Source of the DNA: an uncultured Prevotellaceae bacterium | Lineage (GTDB): Bacteria; Bacteroidota; Bacteroidia; Bacteroidales; Bacteroidaceae | Direction: 5' to 3' | Assembly (NCBI GenBank): GCA_900315095.1 | Contig: OMXS01000003.1 | Location: 186,001-250,000, forward strand | DNA: 64,000 nt | In this document: piece by piece, positions 40,583 through 48,314 of the stretch | Layout: each line of letters opens with the position of its first letter | Position numbering within the stretch: position 1 is the first letter of the stretch | Program-made: the position numbers and the translations under genes | Notes under the pieces: generated by a model | Told to the model about the DNA's origin: nothing | Seen by the model: only the letters and a program-made list of their open reading frames with translations | The model's database searches: none

Positions 40583-41752
40583 TTTTACTCTTTCGAGTGC
40601 CTCCTTCATCTTCTCGTCCTTGGCGCAGAGGGAGATGCGGATGTAGCGTTTGCCGTTGGAGCCGAAGATGAATCCCGGTGTGATGAATACGCGCGCCTCG
40701 TGTAGCACACGCTCTGTGAGCTGCTCGGCATCGGCATAACGCTCGGGAATCTTTCCCCAGAGGAACATTCCCACCTGCTCGGGGTCGTACCGGCATCCCA
40801 GCACCCTCATTATCTCCTCTGCTATGACGCGGCGTCGGCGGTAGGTGTTGATGTTTGCCTCGCGGTGCCACTCGTCGCTGTTGTCGTAGGCCTCTGCTGC
40901 TGCGAGCTGTATTCCGCGGAACGTGCCGCTGTCGATGTTGCTCTTCACCTTGAGTATCCACGAGATGAACTGCGCGTTGGAGGCGCACAGTCCGACGCGC
41001 CATCCCGGCATGTTATGACTTTTCGACATGGAGTTGAACTCTATGCAGCAGTCCTTTGCCCCCGGCACCTGCAGCAGCGAGATGGGATGCTCGTTGATGA
41101 TGAAAGAGTAGGGGTTGTCGTTCACCACCACGATGCCGTGACGGCGCGCGAAGTCCACCAGTCGCTCGTAGGTCTTCATCAGCGCCGGTCCTCCTGTGGG
41201 CATGTTAGGGTAGTTGGTCCACATGAGTTTCACCTTTGTGAGGTCCATTGTCTCCAGCTGCTCGAAGTCAGGCTGCCATTGCTGGTCCTCGCGCAGGTCG
41301 TAGTTCACCACCTTGGCACCGAGAATCTTGCTCAGCGAGGTGTATGTGGGGTATCCCGGGTTAGGCACCAGCACCTCGTCGCCGGGGTTTACGAAGGCGA
41401 GAGTGGTGTGCAGTATGCCCTCCTTGGAGCCTATGAGCGGCTGAATCTCCGTTGCGGGGTCGAGAGTGACGCCGTAGAAACGCTTGTAGAAGCGCGCCAT
41501 GGCCTGTCGCAGCTCGGGTGTTCCCATCGTGGGCTGGTAGCCGTGTGCCGACGGTTGCTGTGCCACTTCGCACAGGCGGTCGATGGTCTTCTGCGACGGC
41601 GGCATGTCGGGGCTGCCTATGGCGAGGCTTATGATGTCCTTGCCCTCGGCGTTCATCTGCGCCACCTCCTTCAGTTTACGGCTGAAATAGTATTCCTGCA
41701 CCAGCGACAGGCGTTCTGCTGGCTTGATGTTAATGTCCTTCATATTCTCCAA
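40562..41752 (-). CDS. Class I/II PLP-dependent aminotransferase (aromatic pathway)
   Basis: A 396-residue fold-type I aminotransferase. LAIGSPDMPP and the PLP lysine in NSMSKSHNMPGWRVG are evident, with NPGYPTY and NYPNMPTG for cofactor and substrate binding, and the C-terminal YIRISLC Arg. In this operon it probably transaminates phenylpyruvate, 4-hydroxyphenylpyruvate or prephenate. Its start overlaps the pheA end by 23 nt (14 nt if the ATG at 41743 is used). The last codons come from the GTTGAGCG repeat. Confidence 0.9.
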   Translation of the reverse strand: MENMKDINIKPAERLSLVQEYYFSRKLKEVAQMNAEGKDIISLAIGSPDMPPSQKTIDRLCEVAQQPSAHGYQPTMGTPELRQAMARFYKRFYGVTLDPATEIQPLIGSKEGILHTTLAFVNPGDEVLVPNPGYPTYTSLSKILGAKVVNYDLREDQQWQPDFEQLETMDLTKVKLMWTNYPNMPTGGPALMKTYERLVDFARRHGIVVVNDNPYSFIINEHPISLLQVPGAKDCCIEFNSMSKSHNMPGWRVGLCASNAQFISWILKVKSNIDSGTFRGIQLAAAEAYDNSDEWHREANINTYRRRRVIAEEIMRVLGCRYDPEQVGMFLWGKIPERYADAEQLTERVLHEARVFITPGFIFGSNGKRYIRISLCAKDEKMKEALERVKAMSVER

Positions 41753-42560
41753 GTATTTTCATTTCTCTTGTTAATGGTGTTATGGCGTCGATGCTCTGGC
41801 GATAGCGTATGATGTCGTCGAAGGTCACATCGACATAGAACTTATACTCCCACTCGCGTCCTATTATGGGCAGCGACTGTATCTTCGTGAGGTTTATCTT
41901 GTAGAAAGAGAGTATCGAGAGCACCTGCGACAGCGAGCCCTCCTCGTGAGGCAGCGAGAAGACGAGGCTCGACTTGTTGGTCTTTGGCAGCGACCTGAGG
42001 AAGTCGGCCTTCAGGGGGTTGCACACCACGAGGAAGCGTGTGAAGTTATGCTTGTTGTCCTCTATCGTGTCCTCCAGTATGCGCATGCCGTGCATCTCGG
42101 CTGCCTCGCGGCTGCATATGGCTGCCCATCCACGGCAGTTCTGCTCCTTGATATACTGTGCCGAGCCTGCGGTGTCCTCAGCCTCCACCATCTTCAGTTC
42201 GGGGTGGTTGGCGAGGTAGTTGCGGCACTGCATCAGCGCCACGGGGTGAGAGTGCACCTCGTTCACCGTAGCCCAGTTGTCCTCGGGCAGACAGCAGATG
42301 CAGTGGCTTATGTGCAGTTTATGCTCTCCCACGACCGTCGTCCCCGACTGCTGCAGCAGTTCGTAGTTGTGCAGCAGGCTCCCCGCGATGGTGTTCTCTA
42401 TCGCCATCATACCAATGGCGGTAGGGTCGCGCTTGATGTTCTCGAACACCTGCTCGAAAGTGGAGCAGCAGATGAGCTGTATCTGCTCTCCCTCGAAATA
42501 CTGATGGGCGGCGATGTCGTGGAAGGAGCCCAACAATCCTTGTATTGCTATTCTTTTCAT
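41730..42560 (-). CDS. pheA: Prephenate dehydratase
   Basis: This 276-residue monofunctional enzyme converts prephenate to phenylpyruvate. IAIQGLLGSFHDIAAHQYF opens the periplasmic-binding-like catalytic domain; MMAIENTIAGSL and NFTRFLVV (the Thr of the TRF motif) are diagnostic. A C-terminal ACT domain (SSLVFSLPHEEGSLSQVLSI and the ESRP-like KIQSLPI) indicates Phe feedback control. First structural gene of the operon, its ATG 5 nt after the attenuator U tract. Confidence 0.94.
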   Translation of the reverse strand: MKRIAIQGLLGSFHDIAAHQYFEGEQIQLICCSTFEQVFENIKRDPTAIGMMAIENTIAGSLLHNYELLQQSGTTVVGEHKLHISHCICCLPEDNWATVNEVHSHPVALMQCRNYLANHPELKMVEAEDTAGSAQYIKEQNCRGWAAICSREAAEMHGMRILEDTIEDNKHNFTRFLVVCNPLKADFLRSLPKTNKSSLVFSLPHEEGSLSQVLSILSFYKINLTKIQSLPIIGREWEYKFYVDVTFDDIIRYRQSIDAITPLTREMKILGEYEGH

Positions 42561-42564
42561 ATTA

Positions 42565-42664
42565 TCAAAAATCCCGCCTCAATCATCTTGAAGCGGGACT
42601 TAAACGTATATTTCTTTTCGTTTGTTTTTCTTAAGTTGAAATCTACACGCAACTTCCCGCTTCA
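42565..42664 (-). promoter_or_regulatory. Phe/Tyr attenuator: terminator and competing antiterminator
   Basis: Terminator: TCCCGCTTCAA (42598-42588) pairs with TTGAGGCGGGA (42582-42572) around a 5-nt loop and is followed by TTTTTG (42571-42566), immediately before pheA. Antiterminator: TGAAGCGGGA inside the leader-peptide frame (42664-42655) pairs perfectly over 10 bp with TCCCGCTTCA of the terminator (42598-42589). The structures are mutually exclusive. Ribosome stalling at the Phe/Tyr codons upstream would leave the antiterminator strand free; completion of the leader would cover it. Confidence 0.88.
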
Positions 42665-42720
42665 CAGTTCCCTGCAAAGTAAAAGTAGAAGTAATAGAAA
42701 GATGCGTAAGACTTGTTCAT
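42643..42720 (-). CDS. Phe/Tyr leader peptide of the aromatic operon
   Basis: A 25-residue frame (ATG at 42720-42718, TAG at 42645-42643) reads MNKSYAS, then the control run FYYFYFYF, then AGNCEAGSCV. Four Phe and five Tyr codons, eight of them consecutive, make it a sensor of charged tRNA-Phe and tRNA-Tyr. The codons E-A-G include the antiterminator strand. It lies about 20 nt after the transcription start and is too short for usual gene finding. Confidence 0.9.
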   Translation of the reverse strand: MNKSYASFYYFYFYFAGNCEAGSCV

Positions 42721-42747
42721 TTCTCTATGTTTTATTTAACTCGGGTG

Positions 42748-42778
42748 CAAAAGTAAAACAAATTCGCGATATAAGCAA
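42748..42778 (-). promoter_or_regulatory. Promoter of the aromatic operon
   Basis: Minus-strand TTG (42778-42776), 20 nt, TACTTTTG (42755-42748). It is the only promoter seen for pheA through the endonuclease-like gene. Confidence 0.8.
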
Positions 42779-42835
42779 ACATTTTGATACTTTTTTTCAC
42801 CGAAAAATGAATTTCTGTCAAATCAACGCGGTTTC

Positions 42836-43573
42836 TTACCTCTTAATATACACATGAGCGAAGGAGGTCCATGCGCCGTAGAAGCCCATCTCTGGTCCCA
42901 CGATGTCGGTGATGATGCAGAAGCGGGGGAAGAACTCTGCGTGGAACTCGTAGTTGGCCTCTTCCTCAACGCCGGTCATGATGTTGTTGAAGAGTGCTCC
43001 CACGCCCTCGCCCTCCGCAATATTGGGGGCATAGACGGCGATATTGTATGCCAGTTTCTCGGCGCCCTTGATGGAGAACTCTGCTGTGCCACCGCGCTCG
43101 TCGCCCGTGATGTGGTCGTAAGAGAAATTGTATTTCTTGCCTATCTCCTTACGCGTTGCCGGTCTCAGCTGCCCTTTCAGGTCCTCGGGGTAGTCGATGT
43201 TTCCCGTGAGCACCATATCGTACTCAGTTTCCAGATGCTGCCATGTGCCGCTATATTTCGTGCCTTCTATCTTGAGAAACATGTTGCCGTTGATATGGCC
43301 GTTCTTCTGGTACTCGTAGAGGCTGACATATTTCCCGACTTCCTCCTCCTCGCCAGCGTTTCCCACAAGGAGAATGTACTCGGGCTTCTTAGCGTTGGGG
43401 TAGCGTATCCAGCCAGAGAGAAGACCGTCGTCGCGTCTCTCTATAAACACCTGCACGGGAGTCTTGCCCTTGTTCAGCGTTCCTTCCCATGCCTCGTAGG
43501 TAACGTTCTCCTGTGCCTTGACGCCGATGACAGCCATGAGGCACATCACAGTAATGATGATAATTCTTTTCAT
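42836..43573 (-). CDS. Secreted protein of unknown function
   Basis: A 245-residue protein with a signal peptide (ending GVKAQ). The mature part is beta-rich with WEGTLNKGKTPVQVFIERRD and GTKYSGTWQHLETEYDMVLTG, reminiscent of lipocalin-like barrels, and an extended C-terminus. Family not recognised. It ends about 60 bases before the aromatic operon promoter on the same strand. A pyrimidine-rich word repeat separates it from the TPR gene upstream. Confidence 0.6.
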   Translation of the reverse strand: MKRIIIITVMCLMAVIGVKAQENVTYEAWEGTLNKGKTPVQVFIERRDDGLLSGWIRYPNAKKPEYILLVGNAGEEEEVGKYVSLYEYQKNGHINGNMFLKIEGTKYSGTWQHLETEYDMVLTGNIDYPEDLKGQLRPATRKEIGKKYNFSYDHITGDERGGTAEFSIKGAEKLAYNIAVYAPNIAEGEGVGALFNNIMTGVEEEANYEFHAEFFPRFCIITDIVGPEMGFYGAWTSFAHVYIKR

Positions 43574-43596
43574 GATGTTTAGTTTTGCATTTGTCT

Positions 43597-43655
43597 TTTT
43601 ATCTCCTTCTATCTTCCTCTACCTCCTTCTATCTTCCTCTACCTCCTTATCTCTA
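43597..43655. repeat. CTCCTTCTATCTTCCTCTAC word repeat
   Basis: The 20-bp unit CTACCTCCTTCTATCTTCCT recurs two to three times, filling the gap downstream of the TPR gene stop. Confidence 0.85.
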
Positions 43656-43656
43656 A

Positions 43657-44508
43657 TTATCCAAACGGATTACTGTTCTTGTACGCCTGGCGCGTCTTCT
43701 CCTCGATGTCCTCCTCGTCGTTCTCTGGAGTCATCTCCTGAATCTTCTTCATGTCCTCGTCGTGTCCTTCCTTGTCGCCCTGCTCCAGTTTTATTGCGGC
43801 GCGCTCGCGGTAGGCATCTATCGAGAAGGGGTTCAGTTCAATGACGCTGTTGAAGGTTGCCATTGCCTTGTCGCTGTCACCCTTCGCCTTCTCCAGACGG
43901 CCGTTGAGCATCAGCACCTCCTCGGTCTCGCTGTATCTCTCCATAAGCCACGCAACATCCTCGGCGGCATCGTCGAGTTTCCCGTCGGCAAGAAGCGTCT
44001 CGCCGCGCAGCAGGTAGGCGTCGCCGTAGTCTTCGCGCAGGTTTATCGCCTTAGTAAGCATAGCCACCGCGTTAGAGGTGTCATTGAGTCCGATGCACGC
44101 TTGGGCATAGAGGTACATCAGTTCTGGCATGTCCTTGTCCACGAGCATTGCCTTCTCGCATGCGTTCGACATAGCGTTATAGTCCTCCATCATATACGCC
44201 ACGTTAGCCATTCTAATGTATATCTTCACGTTGTCGGGCTCCGTCTCGGCGAGTTTCTGCAGGTGTTCATAAGCCATCAGCAGGTCGCCCTGACGAATGA
44301 GAGCCTGACTCAGATAGTCGCGTGTCTCGGGATCGTCCTTTATCTTCAGCGCGTGCGTGAGGCATTTCACGGCATATTCCGTGTTTCCCTGCATCATCGC
44401 CTGCTTACCGTCATATTTCAGTACGTCGAAGTTATGCTCTTCAGTCTCTTTCTTGTCTTCTTCAGGAGTCTTTGGCTTGCTCCCGAACAGTGCTTTGAAA
44501 AAATTCAT
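43657..44508 (-). CDS. Tetratricopeptide repeat protein
   Basis: A 283-residue soluble protein with about six TPR units between residues 30 and 250 (e.g. YAVKCLTHALKIKDD, GDLLMAYEHLQKLAETEPDN, DKAMATFNSVIELNP) and an acidic tail. No signal peptide, so a cytoplasmic protein-interaction scaffold; partner unknown. The promoter box TATCTTTG on the minus strand is at 44546-44539. Confidence 0.85.
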   Translation of the reverse strand: MNFFKALFGSKPKTPEEDKKETEEHNFDVLKYDGKQAMMQGNTEYAVKCLTHALKIKDDPETRDYLSQALIRQGDLLMAYEHLQKLAETEPDNVKIYIRMANVAYMMEDYNAMSNACEKAMLVDKDMPELMYLYAQACIGLNDTSNAVAMLTKAINLREDYGDAYLLRGETLLADGKLDDAAEDVAWLMERYSETEEVLMLNGRLEKAKGDSDKAMATFNSVIELNPFSIDAYRERAAIKLEQGDKEGHDEDMKKIQEMTPENDEEDIEEKTRQAYKNSNPFG

Positions 44509-44657
44509 TTGCCTTAGGTGTCTATTTGTTTAGGGGTACAAAGATAAGTAAAAAATGCTGTATAACAGTGAAATTAAGTGTTAATCAAATAAAAAACACC
44601 GAAAAAGACTTAATAAGTTTTGGCGTTACGAAACTTCACGTTATCTTTGCCCACGAT

Positions 44658-45380
44658 ATGAGGAAACATCTTTTCATTATTATAATGGCGCTTTGCTGCA
44701 TCCAGATGCAGGCACAGGAGAACATCGTTTCAGACTTGGAAAAGCCTGCAGACACCTCCGTGCCCGCCAGCCTTCAGCTGTCACCCGTCACTCAAGGCTA
44801 CGCACTTTCACCAAGCGAAGTTGAGATAGAACAGCCAGCACCCGCCACCTATCACCCATCGCCCATCTCCCTTCCCTGGATGGGGTGGAGCAGAGGCTAT
44901 GGTGCTTTTATGGGCAGTCTTCACCCTGGTTTCAACGTCAGCCTCGGTGCAAGTGTCTTCGCCCCTATCGGCAAGCACCGCTCTGGAGGCGCAGGGTTCT
45001 CTCAGGACATCACCGCCGTATACGCTATGCCCCTCACCAACCGTCTCTCGCTCGCCGTGGGAGGTTATTTCAGCAACATCACTTGGGGGCATCATAGTTA
45101 TCGCGATGCAGGTGTCAACGCCATTCTCGGCTACCGTTTCAACGAGCATTGGGAGGCTTTCATCTACGGACAGAAGTCGTTCCTCAAGCCCGAGATGCCG
45201 CTGCCTCTATATTACATGCATGACGTGGGCGACCGCATCGGTGCCGCCGTGCGCTACACTCCTAACCACACGTTCAGCGTCACCGTCTCTGTGGAAGGCC
45301 GCTCCGAGCCCTCATGGCTCCCCACGATGCCCTTCGCCAACCGTTACAACGACTTCCCCTATGACGGAATGGACTGGTAG
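44658..45380 (+). CDS. Secreted/outer-membrane beta-barrel-like protein
   Basis: A 240-residue protein with a signal peptide (RKHLFIIIMALCCIQMQAQ). After a Pro-rich stretch (QPAPATYHPSPISLP, encoded by CACCCATC-type words) come alternating beta segments (FNVSLGASVFAPIG, RLSLAVGGYFSNITW, WEAFIYGQKSF) suggesting an outer-membrane barrel. TATCTTTG at 44642-44649 ends 8 bases before the ATG, so the mRNA would be nearly leaderless; this also decides the start over an open frame beginning 132 nt upstream. Confidence 0.68.
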   Translation: MRKHLFIIIMALCCIQMQAQENIVSDLEKPADTSVPASLQLSPVTQGYALSPSEVEIEQPAPATYHPSPISLPWMGWSRGYGAFMGSLHPGFNVSLGASVFAPIGKHRSGGAGFSQDITAVYAMPLTNRLSLAVGGYFSNITWGHHSYRDAGVNAILGYRFNEHWEAFIYGQKSFLKPEMPLPLYYMHDVGDRIGAAVRYTPNHTFSVTVSVEGRSEPSWLPTMPFANRYNDFPYDGMDW

Positions 45381-45495
45381 CGTTTGAGAATGAGTATGAA
45401 AAATGCATAAACTTATAATACTGCAACACAGCAACTTAAATAGTTTTAAAATATAACCAAATGTAGGTATTTTACTTAAAAATCTTTCAAAAAGT

Positions 45496-45526
45496 TTGGA
45501 GAGTAACTATTTTTGTTGTATATTTG
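45496..45526 (+). promoter_or_regulatory. Promoter of the small-peptide unit
   Basis: TTG at 45496-45498, 20 nt, TATATTTG at 45519-45526. Confidence 0.75.
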
Positions 45527-45549
45527 CACATGGGATAATGAGTCACGCT

Positions 45550-45606
45550 ATGTGCTCCAAGCTGACTAACTGTATAACTAAAAATCGGAAAGGAGCACCG
45601 ATATGA
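45550..45606 (+). CDS. Possible 18-residue leader peptide
   Basis: ATG at 45550 opens MCSKLTNCITKNRKGAPI-stop. Its TGA overlaps the ATG of a 4-codon frame (M-K-N-Y, 45603-45617), whose TAA is followed directly by AGGAGG and the 37-residue peptide frame. The chain suggests coupled translation or ribosome delivery to the last frame. Low information content; may be fortuitous. Confidence 0.35.
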   Translation: MCSKLTNCITKNRKGAPI

Positions 45607-45629
45607 AAAACTATTAAGGAGGCTATACT

Positions 45630-45743
45630 ATGAACATTAAGCCAAAATGCCACAACCAGGAAGACTTCGAACTCGACAATGTCTATAATGACGAGGATCG
45701 AATTTACAATGAGTCGTCCAACTCTACTATCTGGTACAATTGA
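45630..45743 (+). CDS. 37-residue acidic peptide with a strong Shine-Dalgarno site
   Basis: ATG at 45630 opens MNIKPKCHNQEDFELDNVYN and continues DEDRIYNESSNSTIWYN. AAGGAGG at 45616-45622 is a full Shine-Dalgarno sequence 7 nt upstream, which is rare in this window. Promoter upstream and a perfect 16-bp terminator downstream make it a dedicated unit. The precursor-like composition (acidic, ending aromatic W-Y-N) could suit a modified peptide, but no processing enzyme is adjacent. Function unknown. Confidence 0.6.
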   Translation: MNIKPKCHNQEDFELDNVYNDEDRIYNESSNSTIWYN

Positions 45744-45766
45744 TGAGATGATACTATGAATGAAAC

Positions 45767-45810
45767 AAACAACCGCGCCACAGACATCACAGTGTGTGGC
45801 GCGGTTGTTT
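45767..45810 (+). terminator. Perfect 16-bp terminator of the small-peptide unit
   Basis: AAACAACCGCGCCACA (45767-45782) pairs perfectly with TGTGGCGCGGTTGTTT (45795-45810); TGTTTTGT follows the stem. Confidence 0.88.
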
Positions 45811-45975
45811 TGTGCCCGTGCGCCACAAGCCATCCCTCGCCTCCCCATTAACCATCTTTCGCACTCTCATCAACCGCATCTGACTCCCTGAAACACGGCT
45901 GCTCTGCAAGCGAAAGGCATATCAAAGAACCTGTTGTTACCAGCAAAGAACCATAATCAGGAAAAGGCACTATTT

Positions 45976-46387
45976 GGTCACAGTCACACGGTCACGGTCA
46001 CATGGTCACAGCTGTGACCATGTGACCGCAGAGGAGATGCATCAGTCATATGATTTGTAACATGTTGATATATAGTCGTTTACAAATATGCCCCCACGAT
46101 GTTGCGAGTCATCAATGGTCACACGGTCACAGCTGTGACCATGTGACCGCAGAGCGAAGGAAATAAAGCATAATATGCATAAAATACTGATATACAAATA
46201 CTTATATCAATAATAGGATAATTTCTCTGCGTGATGAATGGTCACACGGTCACAGCTGTGACCATGTGACCGCAGAGTAGGGCAGAGTTTATATCTATAT
46301 AACTTATTGATTTACTGATATTTGCATCTAATAATTTATCCTGCTGAGGACCTAGAGGTCACATGGTCACAGCTGTGACCGTGACCG
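45976..46387. repeat. Array of four GGTCACA palindromes at ~120-bp period
   Basis: Near-identical 38-bp cores, GGTCACAYGGTCACAGCTG with its inverse plus GCAGAG, start at 45996, 46117 and 46240; a shortened fourth starts at 46357. Spacings are 121, 123 and 117 bp. The first has an extra run of GGTCAC half-sites at 45976-45995. The spacers are AT-rich and share words such as TTGATAT and TACAAATA. The fourth merges with the promoter module of the Fic gene. No gene was seen in 45811-46540. Confidence 0.92.
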
Positions 46388-46489
46388 TTTCCACATGACA
46401 TAAAACCATAACCAGATGCCAGTTTCGACATTATCATGAAAATATAACGAAAAGAGTTGGCGTTTACCAGATAATTTAGTATTTTTGCA
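46376..46489 (+). promoter_or_regulatory. Promoter module copy A (Fic gene)
   Basis: A 114-bp segment ending in TTG 46457-46459, 20 nt, TATTTTTG 46480-46487. It matches 47671-47784 at 104 of 114 positions without gaps. The well-kept upstream part (ACCATAAC, CGACATTATCATGAAA) is a candidate regulator site. Confidence 0.85.
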
Positions 46490-46557
46490 GATTAGATATA
46501 GTAATATAAATATTACAGGAATCAGCTGTTGACCTTTGAATGAAAGGAGAAAACGAT

Positions 46558-47589
46558 ATGTATATACCACCATTTACAGTAAGTTCAGAAGCTATCAACC
46601 TGATAGCAGAGATTTCCGGTCTGATAGAGCGCTACGCCATCCGTTTGGAACAGGAAGACGGTTTGCGGCTGCGAAAAGCAAATCGTATCAAAACCATCCA
46701 CTCATCATTGGCGATAGAAGGTAACACGCTGACAGAGGGCGAAGTGCGAGACATCATCGACGGCAAGAACGTGGTGGCTCCCATCAAACAGATTCAGGAG
46801 GTGAAGAACGCTATAGCCACCTATGAGCTCTATCCAACGCTGAATCCTTTCAGTGTAGAGGATTTGCTGAAAGCGCACGGCATGATGATGCAGGCTTTGG
46901 TAGAAGATGCCGGTAGATTCCGCCGTGGAGGCGTGGGAGTGTTTGGCGAACAAGGTCTTGTACACCTGGCTCCTCCTGCAGAAAGAGTTCCGATGCTGAT
47001 GAATGATTTGTTTGATTGGCTGAAAACGTCAAAAGACCATATGCTGATACGCAGTTGTGTGTTCCATTATGAATTTGAATTTATTCATCCGTTTATTGAC
47101 GGTAATGGCAGGACAGGACGTTTGTGGCAATCGCTGATATTAGGGAAACTTCACCCCATGTTTGAACATCTGCCCGTAGAGAACATGGTATATGCCAATC
47201 AGCAAGCATATTACGATGCCATCACTGCCAGTACAAAAGCTGCTCAGGCGGGACCTTTTATTGATTTCATGCTGGGCGAAATTTACAAGACGCTAAAGGA
47301 ACACCAGGGAGAAGAGCTTTCCATGACAGAAGTAGATCCTATAGATAAGGAGTTCGGTTTAAAATTCGGTGAAGAGTTCGGTATAAAGTATGGTATAAAG
47401 TTCGGTATAAATGACAAACAGCTTCTTTTATTGCTTAACTCCAACCCATCATTAACAGCCTCGGAAGCGGCAGAACGCATAGGCATGAGTCAGCGTGGTG
47501 TGGAGAAGTTGATGAAAAGACTTAAAGATATCGGCATTGTCAGCAGACAGGGCAGCCGGAAGAATGGATTGTGGATTATCAACAAGTGA
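46558..47589 (+). CDS. Fic-family AMP-transferase with C-terminal winged helix
   Basis: A 343-residue Fic/DOC protein. The N-terminal inhibitory motif SSLAIEGN (class II Fic) is followed by the catalytic loop HPFIDGNGRTGR (His base, Gly-Asn-Gly-Arg anion hole). Residues about 266-285 are five tetrapeptides FGLK-FGEE-FGIK-YGIK-FGIN encoded by a 12-bp tandem repeat; a winged helix (LTASEAAERIGMSQRGVEKL) ends the protein. It would AMPylate unknown target proteins. AAGGAGA 8 nt before ATG 46558 decides the start over 46540. Confidence 0.9.
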   Translation: MYIPPFTVSSEAINLIAEISGLIERYAIRLEQEDGLRLRKANRIKTIHSSLAIEGNTLTEGEVRDIIDGKNVVAPIKQIQEVKNAIATYELYPTLNPFSVEDLLKAHGMMMQALVEDAGRFRRGGVGVFGEQGLVHLAPPAERVPMLMNDLFDWLKTSKDHMLIRSCVFHYEFEFIHPFIDGNGRTGRLWQSLILGKLHPMFEHLPVENMVYANQQAYYDAITASTKAAQAGPFIDFMLGEIYKTLKEHQGEELSMTEVDPIDKEFGLKFGEEFGIKYGIKFGINDKQLLLLLNSNPSLTASEAAERIGMSQRGVEKLMKRLKDIGIVSRQGSRKNGLWIINK

Positions 47590-47670
47590 CGAATAACAAT
47601 AACCATAACATCATAGCGGAAGGTACACACCACTTTCATTATATATAATAGCAAAACAGTTACATTGATA

Positions 47671-47784
47671 TGACCGTGACCGTTTCCATAAGACTTAGAA
47701 CCATAACTAGATGCCTGTTCCGACATTATCATGAAATTATAACGAAAAGAGTTGGCGTTTACTAGATAATTTGGTATTTTTGCA
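47671..47784 (+). promoter_or_regulatory. Promoter module copy B (kinase fragment)
   Basis: The second copy of the 114-bp module: TTG 47752-47754, 20 nt, TATTTTTG 47775-47782. About 91 percent identical to copy A, with all spacing retained; it lies 70 nt upstream of the truncated kinase gene. Confidence 0.85.
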
Positions 47785-47853
47785 AGAGAAAACGAATCGC
47801 GAACATAGAATACGTATAAAAGTATTATCTTTGCATTAAATACATGAAAACCT

Positions 47854-48147
47854 ATGAATTATCCTTTAATATCAGAATACGTAGAGGCCATAAAGGCGGC
47901 AGAAGAGAACTTCGAGCAGTTGAACCATCTTCGTCCTGTATTGGATGAAGATGGAGAACCCATTATGTCAAGTGGCAACTTTGCTTTGGTCTTTAAGATG
48001 AAGGATGAACAGACTGGAAAACTGCATGCTGTGAAGTGCTTTTTGAAGGAACAGGAGGGTCGTGCAGAGGCCTATCGTATGATAGCAGAGGAACTGGAGT
48101 ATGTCAACAGCACCTTCCTCACGCCCATCAAGTCGCAGCGTGCCTGA
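47854..48147 (+). pseudogene. Truncated serine/threonine protein kinase (N-lobe only)
   Basis: The 97-residue frame begins MNYPLISEYVEAIKAAEENF and contains the glycine-rich loop SSGNFALVFKMKD and the ATP-binding Lys in HAVKCFLKEQEG. It stops after NSTFLTPIKSQRA, before any catalytic loop (HxD) or DFG segment, so only the N-lobe remains. In Bacteroidales this N-terminus normally heads a full kinase, often with WG- or LRR-containing partners. The promoter is intact. Probably a decayed gene. Confidence 0.72.
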
Positions 48148-48314
48148 CCCCGTGTGGCATGTTAACTTTATTTTGCATGAAGGGCTAAATTCGCGAAAAA
48201 GACAAATCACAGCAAATTTATTGTTATTTATGTGGTTGTTTCAAATTTATTGTGTATCTTTGTAGTCAAAACATAGTTTTTTTTATTGCACCCAATATAA
48301 AGAAGAAAAAGGTA

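Noticed and set aside
40865-41812. 315-codon plus-strand frame opposite the aminotransferase
   Set aside because: Shadow of a clear PLP enzyme with no promoter or family match.
45976-46387. CRISPR-like appearance of the ~120-bp spaced repeats
   Set aside because: Cores are palindromes with AT-rich, related spacers of about 80 bp, far longer than CRISPR spacers, and there are no cas genes.
45976-46387. Integron attC array
   Set aside because: No integrase and no cassette genes between the cores; the cores are near-perfect palindromes without attC R-box features.
48147-48260. Frameshifted remainder of the kinase gene after 48147
   Set aside because: The sequence downstream does not encode HxD or DFG segments in any frame; the rest of the kinase appears deleted rather than frameshifted.
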